This document shows positions 1 through 4,970 of a stretch of DNA of 6,345 bases, one piece after another; within the stretch, counting starts at the first letter, position 1; each line of letters opens with the position of its first letter. The position numbers were made by a program, and so were the translations under genes. This DNA is from Chloroflexota bacterium (lineage in GTDB: Bacteria > Chloroflexota > UBA6077), in the NCBI GenBank assembly GCA_021806765.1, contig JAJZQR010000314.1:1-6345 (forward strand). Reading direction: 5' to 3'. The notes beneath the pieces were generated by a model that saw nothing but the letters and a program-made list of their open reading frames with translations, searched no databases and was not told where the DNA came from.

Positions 1-121
1 TTCGCCCTTGGTGGCCCTACCATCCGCAGCGAATGCTTCGCCCTTGGTGGCCCTACCATCCGCAGCGAATGCTTCGCCCTTGGTGGCCCTACCATCCGCG
101 GCGAATGCTTCGCCCTTGGTG
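1..121 (-). repeat. 36-bp direct tandem repeat, about 3.3 copies, coding and in frame inside the transposase
   Basis: Copies lie at 1-36, 37-72 and 73-108, with a partial fourth copy from 109 to about 121. The first two are identical. The third differs by one base (A to G at position 90), which is silent (GCT to GCC). The period is a multiple of three, so the minus-strand transposase frame passes through all copies as KGEAFAADGRAT repeated. Each copy contains GGGCGAAGCATTCG on the minus strand, which is also the arm core of the palindrome at 407-442. The array touches the window edge, so its total copy number is unknown. Confidence 0.95.
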
Positions 122-384
122 ATCAGCAGAATGCCGTGCAGGTGGTTGGGCATCACCACGAACTCGTCCAGTTCCAGGTAAGGGTGATGGCGGGTCAGAT
201 CCTCCCAGCACGAGGCCACGATGCGTCCACCGTCGTTCAGCCCCATCTCCCCGTCCGCCACCACGCCGAAGAGGCACCGGTGATCCTGGGCGCAAATCGT
301 CACGAAATAGGCGCCCGATTGCCTGTAGTCGTACCCTTTCAGCCGAACGGAACGACGGTGGCCAAGGGCGGAATCCTCGTTCAC
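1..384 (-). CDS. REP-associated tyrosine (Y1/HUH) transposase, N-terminal part, runs off the left edge
   Basis: The reading frame is open from a GTG at 384 to the window edge, giving about 128 residues of a longer protein. The N-terminus reads RRSVRLKGYDY (residues 10-20), then GAYFVTICAQDH (24-35) and FVVMPNHLHGILL (75-87). This is the standard N-terminal half of RAYT/IS200-like Y1 transposases. H81-L-H83 is the HUH metal-binding pair; the catalytic tyrosine would lie further left and is not visible. These enzymes nick and join single-stranded DNA at REP palindromes. I chose the GTG at 384 because a GAGGG motif lies five bases upstream; in-frame GTGs at 390 and 396 and an ATG at 417 (inside the palindrome) are alternatives. 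From residue 90 the protein becomes a 12-residue repeat, KGEAFAADGRAT, encoded by the tandem repeat. Whether the gene is complete and active cannot be told from this window. Confidence 0.85.
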   Translation of the reverse strand, partial: MNEDSALGHRRSVRLKGYDYRQSGAYFVTICAQDHRCLFGVVADGEMGLNDGGRIVASCWEDLTRHHPYLELDEFVVMPNHLHGILLITKGEAFAADGRATKGEAFAADGRATKGEAFAADGRATKGE

Positions 385-406
385 ACGCACCCTCACTGAA
401 CAAACA

Positions 407-442
407 GGGCGAAGCATTCGGCCGCGGCCGAATGCTTCGCCC
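407..442. repeat. Perfect 36-bp palindrome, REP-like element
   Basis: The two 18-base arms, GGGCGAAGCATTCGGCCG and its exact complement, meet without a spacer. The element lies between the radical SAM gene and the transposase, 22 bases upstream of the preferred transposase start. Its core matches the repeat inside the transposase gene. REP palindromes next to a RAYT gene are the usual substrate of that enzyme, so this is probably a REP or the 5' boundary of the RAYT unit. It could also act as a transcriptional barrier after the radical SAM gene, although no T-tract follows it on either strand. Confidence 0.8.
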
Positions 443-507
443 CTACACCTACTCGTGATCCCTTCATCCGATCGGTCTCGCGCCGTGGTCGCGACGGCCG
501 GTAACCC

Positions 508-1653
508 CTACAGCACTTCCGCGCCCTTGGGCTGGTAGACGCAGCGGGATTCTTCGCTCAGGTGGTCGCCGGTGAGGGCCCAGGCACGGGCCCGGCTGCC
601 ACCGCACACCCGCCGGTACTCGCAGGCGCCGCAGCGACCCTTCAGCAGAGACGGCTCCCGCAGTTCCTGGAACAGCTGGGAGTTGCGGTAGATCTCCGCG
701 ATGGGTTTCTCCCGCACGTTGCCCGCCGACAGCTGGAGGAAGCCGCTGGGGCAGACGTCACCGGTGTGGGAGATGAAGCAGAAGCCCTTACCGTCGTTGA
801 CCCCCTGCCGGGGACGGTTGAGCCCATCCTGGAAGCTGTAGCCAGCGCCGTTCAGCGCCTGGTGGATCGCGCCATCCCTGCCCAACTCCGCCCGGGTCCG
901 CTCGATCACCACCCTTCGGTAGTGCTGGGCCGCCGTGGTGCGCACGTCGAAGGGGGCCGTCTTGGAGAGGTCGTACATCCAGTGGAAGGTCGCCTCGTGC
1001 TCCTCGGCCGAGACCATGTCGTCCTCTTTGCCCCGACCGGTGGGGACCAGGAAGAAGATGTTCCACATCAGGGCGCCGAAGCTGTGGATCAGGTCGGCCA
1101 TCCTGGGCAGGTCCGCCAGGTTCCGCCGGGTCACCGTGGTGCCGATCTGAAGGGAGAGGCCGATCTCCTGAGCCGCCTCGATACCCCGCAGGGTACGGGC
1201 GTAGGAGCCGTCCACCTGCCGGAAGGCGTCGTGGATCTCGGGGGTGGAGCCGTCCAGGCTCAGGTGGATCCGCACCACCCCGGCATCCTTGGCCCTCTGG
1301 AGGTGGTCCTTGGTGAGGAGCGCCGTGGCGCTGGGGGATAGGGATACCCGCAGCTTCTTCTCGGCCCCATGGCGGATCAGGTCGTAGACGTCCCGCCGCA
1401 TCAGGGGGTCGCCGCCGGTGACCACCAGGATCGGGTTCCCCATCTCGGCGATCTGATCGATGAGATGGAAGCCTTCCTCCGTGGTCAACTCCCGCGGATC
1501 GCGCCTGGGCTGAGCCGACGCCCGGCAGTGGACGCAGGCCAGGGCGCAGGCCTGGGTGATCTCCCAGGCCACGGTAAAGGGACTCAGGTTGAAATCTATG
1601 TCGGTCAGGGATGGCATCCCGTGATGGCCGGCCACTACCTCGGAGCCTCGCAT
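508..1653 (-). CDS. Radical SAM/SPASM protein, TIGR04053-like
   Basis: This 381-residue protein has the radical SAM signature CX3CX2C (C36, C40, C43), which binds the 4Fe-4S cluster that cleaves S-adenosylmethionine, and a GGDP motif at 80-83 for SAM binding. The C-terminal SPASM-type region supplies further cysteines for auxiliary clusters: C292, C301, C341, C344, C350 and C371. Features such as PRRDPRELTTEEG, SPSATALLT, LSLDGSTPEIHDAFR, GVNDGKGF, PSGFLQLSAGNVR and LKGRCGACEYRRVCGGSRAR match my memory of the TIGR04053 family, a relative of the haem/peptide-modifying radical SAM proteins. The substrate of this subfamily is not known to me. The start at 1653 is supported by AGGAGG at 1659-1664, five bases upstream. 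No small precursor peptide or haem gene is visible next to it, so neighbours do not identify its reaction. The enzyme is expected to be cytoplasmic and oxygen-sensitive. Confidence 0.88.
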   Translation of the reverse strand: MRGSEVVAGHHGMPSLTDIDFNLSPFTVAWEITQACALACVHCRASAQPRRDPRELTTEEGFHLIDQIAEMGNPILVVTGGDPLMRRDVYDLIRHGAEKKLRVSLSPSATALLTKDHLQRAKDAGVVRIHLSLDGSTPEIHDAFRQVDGSYARTLRGIEAAQEIGLSLQIGTTVTRRNLADLPRMADLIHSFGALMWNIFFLVPTGRGKEDDMVSAEEHEATFHWMYDLSKTAPFDVRTTAAQHYRRVVIERTRAELGRDGAIHQALNGAGYSFQDGLNRPRQGVNDGKGFCFISHTGDVCPSGFLQLSAGNVREKPIAEIYRNSQLFQELREPSLLKGRCGACEYRRVCGGSRARAWALTGDHLSEESRCVYQPKGAEVL

Positions 1654-1707
1654 CTTCGCCTCCTGGGATCGTCTTGATGTGGATAACTGCCCCCAACTGC
1701 GCGGAGC

Positions 1708-1741
1708 GTCTTAGTTTACTCCGTAAGACAGTGCAGGTCCA
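1708..1741 (-). promoter_or_regulatory. Probable promoter of the radical SAM gene with overlapping inverted repeat
   Basis: On the minus strand, TGGACC (1741-1736) and TAAACT (1718-1713) each match 4 of 6 bases of the vegetative -35 and -10 consensus, at the ideal 17-base spacing. They sit about 60 bases upstream of the ATG at 1653. An inverted repeat overlaps the -10: GTCTTA (1708-1713) pairs with TAAGAC (1724-1729), and TTAC/GTAA (1716-1719 and 1723-1726) is nested inside. The stretch is clearly more AT-rich than its surroundings. It could be an operator for an unidentified regulator. The promoter call is a by-eye consensus match only. Confidence 0.4.
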
Positions 1742-1750
1742 GGGGATTGC

Positions 1751-2434
1751 GATGGAGGTCTCCACCTCATTCCCCCGCCGCATCAGGCTCACCCTTACCT
1801 CCGTACCCGGATCCGAATACTTCAGGGCGTTGCTCAGCAGGTTGATGAAGACCCGCTCCAACCGATCGGAGTCGGCCAGGACCCGGGACAACTCCTCCGG
1901 CGCCTCCACCCGAACCCGCTCGGTTTCCAGCAGTCCGGCCAGCTTGGCCAGCAACTCCGGGAGGAAGGATCGGAGATCCACCGGCCCCAGGTTCAGCTGC
2001 AGGGATTGGCCGGCCTCCAGATACATCAGGTCCACCAGATCCCGCACCATCACGCTCATTCGCCGGGATCCGGCGACGATGGCCTCCACGCCGCGTCTCA
2101 TGCGGCCGTTCACCCCGAGCTTCTCCAACCCCTGGAGCAGCAGTTGCGCCTGACCATGGACCACCGTCAGGGGTGTCCGCAGGCCGTGGGAGATGCCCAG
2201 GATGTACTGGGTGCGCTGCTGCTGCAGGTCGTGCAGCCTCGTTATGTCGGTCATGGTGAGCACAGCGCCCATCAAGTTGCCGTCGGCGTCCCGGATGGGG
2301 GCGGCACTGGCAGAGATCCAGACAGTCCGTCCGCTGGGAGGGTGAAAAACAAGTAAGGCTCCCTACACGGTCTCTCCCCGCAGCACCCTCGCAGGCGGCG
2401 CTTCCTTTCGGATTGCCTGTGCCCTCTTGACCAT
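1751..2434 (-). pseudogene. Degenerate PAS-histidine kinase remnant
   Basis: In one minus-strand frame, a start-like ATG at 2434 leads into ARVLRGETV, which resembles the middle of a PAS domain. An amber TAG follows at 2365-2363. The same frame then continues with VWISASAAPIRDADGN and AVLTMTDITRL, the typical PAS C-terminus, and ISHGLRTPLTVVHGQ with the phospho-accepting histidine at about 2188-2186 (HisKA). It reaches INLLSNALKYSDPG, the HATPase N box. Homology stops near 1751, before the G1 and G2 ATP-lid boxes. The frame stays open further left only because the DNA is GC-rich; there it overlaps the radical SAM gene in another frame. No sensor or membrane segment precedes it, and the peptidase stop lies only ten bases upstream of 2434. 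Three lesions (missing N-terminus, nonsense codon, missing catalytic C-terminus) argue for a dead gene. A restart at TTG 2275 could still make a HisKA-only fragment, but I see no good ribosome binding site for it. Confidence 0.75.
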
Positions 2435-2444
2435 TTGCCCGGCT

Positions 2445-3584
2445 CTACTGCACGGGCGGTGCCAGTTCAGCCCCTACCGCTATCAACTCCGCCACCAGGC
2501 GGGACAACGATACCAGGTCCGCCACGGCGAAGCTCTCCCTCGCCGTGTGGGGATCGTTCATACCGCTACCCAGCACCACGGTTGGGAGTCCCTTTTCGTT
2601 CAGGTCGTTGGCATCGCTCCCACCGCCCGTCGATTCCAGCGACACAGGAACATCCAGCCTCTCCAGGGCCTTCCGGGCCATCTGCACCACGGAAGTCTCA
2701 GGCTCGTGCCGGTAGGCTCGATACTCGGTCTTGACCTGCAGATCCAGGGTAGCGCCGATTCTGGCCGCCTCCTCCTCCATGGCGCGGCTCATGGCCTCCA
2801 CCTGGGCTGCCAGGCTGGCGTTGTCCAGGCTGCGGGCTTCGCCCTCCAACTCCACCAGGGCAGGGACCGTGTTCCGGCCCGATCCCCCGCGAATGAGGCC
2901 GATGTTGCCCGTGGTCTCCTCGTCGATCCGGCCGAGGGGCATGCGGGCGATGGCCCGGGAGGCCGCCACCAGGGCGTTGATCCCGGTTTCCGGTGCGACC
3001 CCGGCGTGCGCTGCTCGCCCCCGGAAGGCGGCCTTCAGGGAGTGGTAGCCGGGGGCGCTGCTGATGATGACCCCGACGGGCTGCGAGGCATCCAGGGTGA
3101 AGCAGACGGCGGAGTGCATCAGGGAAATATCCAGGGCCCGAGCGCCGATGTGAGCCCGCTCCTCCCCGTAGGTGAACAGCAACTCCAGGTCCGGCCGGGG
3201 GACGCCTGCCTCCAGGACGGCCTGCACCCCCTCCAGGATCGAGGCCAGGGGCGCCTTGCAGTCCGCTCCCAGGATGGTGTCTCCCGAACTGCGGATGATC
3301 CCCCCCTGCACCACCGGCTTGATCCCCCGCCCCGGCTCCACGGTGTCCATATGGGCGTTGAAGGCCAGGGCGGGAGCCCCCGGCGCGGTACCCGCCAGCC
3401 GGATGATCAGATTCCCGGTGGAGGGACCGGTGCCGTCGTTGAACACCGAGAAGCCCATTCGTCTCAGCTTCTCCTCCAGGACGCGGGCGATCTCTCCCTC
3501 CTCAAAGGAAACGGAATCGATCTGGACCAACCCCAGGAACTCGTCAAGAACCCGTTGCTCCGAGACAGCCACGGTGGATGCCAC
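2445..3584 (-). CDS. M20-family metallopeptidase, peptidase T-like
   Basis: This 379-residue enzyme resembles the PepT-like di-zinc aminopeptidases (tripeptidase or related amide hydrolase), acting in the cytoplasm on small peptides. Expected metal and catalytic residues are present in order: H78 and D80 in NAHMDTV, the bridging D108 in LGADCKA, the catalytic pair E141-E142 in TYGEERAHIG, D165 in FTLDAS, and H346 in NDPHTARE near the C-terminus. The dimerisation (lid) domain spans roughly residues 175-280, including GRAAHAGVAPETGINA. The GTG at 3584 is chosen because a full AAGGAGGT lies six bases upstream (3591-3598) and gives the normal family length. The in-frame start at 3641 would add 19 unlikely residues. 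One oddity is GADCKAPLA, where relatives usually have GAD(D/N)KAG; the metal-binding Asp is kept. The exact substrate cannot be read from sequence. It is followed at ten bases by the broken kinase. Confidence 0.88.
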   Translation of the reverse strand: MASTVAVSEQRVLDEFLGLVQIDSVSFEEGEIARVLEEKLRRMGFSVFNDGTGPSTGNLIIRLAGTAPGAPALAFNAHMDTVEPGRGIKPVVQGGIIRSSGDTILGADCKAPLASILEGVQAVLEAGVPRPDLELLFTYGEERAHIGARALDISLMHSAVCFTLDASQPVGVIISSAPGYHSLKAAFRGRAAHAGVAPETGINALVAASRAIARMPLGRIDEETTGNIGLIRGGSGRNTVPALVELEGEARSLDNASLAAQVEAMSRAMEEEAARIGATLDLQVKTEYRAYRHEPETSVVQMARKALERLDVPVSLESTGGGSDANDLNEKGLPTVVLGSGMNDPHTARESFAVADLVSLSRLVAELIAVGAELAPPVQ

Positions 3585-3742
3585 GATTAGACCTCCTTCG
3601 ATCTTGTCGTATGAACCATTCGGGAAGGCCACTGGTGACACGGCAGGGTGTACGGTTGACGAACCGGGCCTGCCGGCCCACCGTGACCCAGGGGAGCGAG
3701 CCGACGGCCGGCAAACGGAGGGTGAGGGGAAATCCGTGGGGA

Positions 3743-3772
3743 CCTAGGCCGGTGGCAACCGCACGGCCTAGG
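3743..3772 (-). terminator. Stem-loop overlapping the stop codon of the small HesB-like gene
   Basis: Nine-base arms CCTAGGCCG (3743-3751) and CGGCCTAGG (3764-3772) are perfectly complementary around a 12-base loop. The hairpin includes the TAG stop of the 3768-4139 gene and lies between it and the peptidase gene. Only a weak T-run follows on the minus strand, so it may be a poor intrinsic terminator, an mRNA-stabilising hairpin or chance. The rest of the 3585-3742 gap shows only the peptidase ribosome binding site; I could not identify a convincing promoter there. Confidence 0.4.
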
Positions 3773-4139
3773 GAGTCTCCTCGGGGACATCGGGCTCCAT
3801 GGAAAGGGTATCTCCGTTGGGCCCTCGCTTGACCGTGAGGCGGGTTCGCTCCAGACGGGAGATGTCCTCAGGGTCAACGATGAGCAGGGGCCGCCCCATG
3901 AAGGTCAGAACCCGGTCGGTAGATCGGGGAAAAGCCAGAGATAGGTAGGCGCTGCCCCGCGAAAGGTTCAACCGGAGGCCGATGCGGCGGGTGCCACGCC
4001 GCAACTCGGGCCGCCCCTCCATGGCACCTTCCAGGCAGGCGAGGATCAGTTCCCTGGCGTCGTCGGAGATCTGGAACAAGCGGGCACCTCCAGGTTTGAG
4101 GGTGGATTTGGCGAGACCTTCCACTCTGGCAAGCACCAT
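3768..4139 (-). CDS. Small HesB/IscA-fold-like protein lacking cluster cysteines (tentative)
   Basis: The preferred product has 123 residues. A stretch FQISDDARELILACLEG (22-38) is followed by a GLRLNL strand, SAYLSLAFPRSTDRVL and a GRPLLIVDPEDISRL segment. This order resembles the A-type carrier (HesB/IscA) fold, which normally holds Fe-S clusters. The conserved cysteines of true IscA proteins are absent; C35 is the only cysteine. A carrier role is therefore doubtful and the fold assignment is an inference. ATG 4139 is preferred because GAGGGAG lies four bases upstream. An in-frame ATG at 4262 would give 164 residues and add a hydrophobic segment, VLMLVALAVLVALVTGW, followed by RRIRKR, which looks like a membrane anchor. 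That start lacks a ribosome binding site, and codons between 4185 and 4140 look non-coding. The sequence TATAAT overlaps ATG 4139. The gene diverges from niaR. Confidence 0.6.
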   Translation of the reverse strand: MVLARVEGLAKSTLKPGGARLFQISDDARELILACLEGAMEGRPELRRGTRRIGLRLNLSRGSAYLSLAFPRSTDRVLTFMGRPLLIVDPEDISRLERTRLTVKRGPNGDTLSMEPDVPEETP

Positions 4140-4266
4140 TATACTCCCTCTGCTTACAAAGTGCGGAGGGAGCACTCCAGCCTCCATGGACGGTTGTCGC
4201 TTTCGGATGCGTCGCGCCCATCCCGTCACGAGCGCCACCAGCACCGCCAGGGCCACGAGCATTAGC

Positions 4267-4323
4267 ACTGTCGAGATGGGGCGGGAAAACCGACTGTCGC
4301 GACAGTTGACAAGACAACTGTCG
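4267..4323. promoter_or_regulatory. Probable NiaR operator cluster in the divergent control region
   Basis: The heptamer ACTGTCG or its complement occurs four times in 57 bases: 4267-4273, 4293-4299, 4300-4306 (inverted) and 4317-4323. Two perfect inverted repeats result. ACTGTCG/CGACAGT lie back to back at 4293-4306. CGACAGTTG (4300-4308) and CAACTGTCG (4315-4323) are separated by six bases. The second, read on the other strand, contains GTTGTCTTGTC, which resembles the TGTC-type palindromes I remember for NiaR (YrxA) sites in Bacillota. The cluster lies 58-114 bases upstream of the niaR start and overlaps the -35 hexamer, where a repressor would block transcription. It could also affect the divergent small gene if the long form starting at 4262 is made. 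Beyond this cluster the region 4140-4380 contains no gene that I can support. Confidence 0.7.
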
Positions 4324-4335
4324 TGGTAGTAGTCT
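4306..4335 (+). promoter_or_regulatory. Candidate niaR-niaP promoter
   Basis: A perfect TTGACA -35 hexamer at 4306-4311 lies within the operator. The best -10 at a suitable distance is TAGTCT (4330-4335), at 18 bases and only a moderate match. The TTG start of niaR follows 45 bases later, with GGAGGT at 4370-4375. The -35 is convincing by eye; the -10 is not strong. Confidence 0.45.
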
Positions 4336-4380
4336 CTTGCCGGTGGCCCTTCGCAACCCCGCCACCCAGGGAGGTCCCTC

Positions 4381-4896
4381 TTGAGCGAAGAAAGACGGCG
4401 GCGGCTGGTGGACATGCTCTCCAACTCCCCCAAGCCCCTGTGCGGCACCGAGTTGGGGCAGCGGCTGGGCGCCACCCGGCAAACGGTGGCCCAGGATATC
4501 GCCCTGCTGCGGGCCAGCGGCCACCCCATCGTCGGCACCTCGCGCGGCTACCTGCTGGCTTCCGCCCTCGGCCCCGGCAGCCACCGGGCCCTCCTGGCAG
4601 TGTGCCACCGGCCCGACCAGACGGAGGAGGAACTTGCCCTCCTGCTGGACCTTGGACTTCGGGTTGTGGACGTGGTGGTCGACCACCCCGCTTACGGGGA
4701 AATCCGGGGGATGTTGATGCTGGATTCCCGAGAGGACCTGCGGGAGTGGATCGCTGGAATGCGAGAGAAGCGAGCCCGACTCCTTTCCGAGTTGACCGAC
4801 GGCATCCACCTGCACACGGTAGAGGCCCCACGGCCCGAACTGCTGGATCGCGCCAGATCAGCGCTACGGCAGCGGGGATTTCTCTTCGAAGGATAG
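4381..4896 (+). CDS. niaR: NiaR, niacin-responsive transcriptional repressor (HTH-3H)
   Basis: This 171-residue protein has an N-terminal winged helix (about residues 5-60), with the helix-turn-helix at ELGQRLGATRQTVAQDIALLR (24-44), followed by a 3H domain (about 68-168). The 3H domain binds niacin with a metal. H76, E84, H143 and H145 match, in spacing, the metal ligands I recall from the Thermotoga maritima homologue TM1602; H102 in VVDHPAYGEIRG is the third family histidine. NiaR represses NAD synthesis and niacin uptake genes when niacin is available. The start codon is TTG, supported by GGAGGT (4370-4375) five bases upstream; no better upstream start is seen. niaP follows after 74 bases on the same strand, and the operator cluster lies just upstream, so the gene is probably autoregulated. 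The niaP partner makes the assignment firm. Confidence 0.92.
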   Translation: MSEERRRRLVDMLSNSPKPLCGTELGQRLGATRQTVAQDIALLRASGHPIVGTSRGYLLASALGPGSHRALLAVCHRPDQTEEELALLLDLGLRVVDVVVDHPAYGEIRGMLMLDSREDLREWIAGMREKRARLLSELTDGIHLHTVEAPRPELLDRARSALRQRGFLFEG

Positions 4897-4970
4897 TCCA
4901 CAAGCGCGGGCGCACGCAGTACGTCCCTACACTTGTCTATGGCCAATACACTACCGAGGAGGCTGTTTCT

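Noticed and set aside
1..121. CRISPR array (36-bp units repeated at the window edge)
   Set aside because: The units are contiguous with no spacers and are translated in frame as part of the transposase.
136..399. Plus-strand reading frame of 87 codons
   Set aside because: It is antisense to the transposase N-terminus, which has recognisable motifs; the plus-strand translation has none.
562..1341. 259-codon plus-strand frame opposite the radical SAM gene
   Set aside because: It is antisense to a clear enzyme, with valine/glycine-rich composition typical of GC-rich shadow frames.
788..1750. Long leftward extension of the kinase frame through the radical SAM gene
   Set aside because: The translation becomes low-complexity and proline/arginine-rich and overlaps the well-supported radical SAM gene in another frame, so it is a by-product of high GC content.
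2427..3590. 387-codon plus-strand frame opposite the peptidase
   Set aside because: It is antisense to a peptidase with all catalytic residues and has no recognisable motif or ribosome binding site.
4138..4143. TATAAT on the minus strand as a promoter -10
   Set aside because: It overlaps the start codon of the small gene and no reasonable -35 lies at 16-18 bases, so I treat it as probable coincidence unless a leaderless downstream start is shown.
4323..4970. N-terminal extension of niaP across niaR (would give 672 residues)
   Set aside because: The extension is proline/arginine-rich shadow sequence of niaR; the GTG at 4971 has a strong ribosome binding site and gives the family's usual N-terminus.
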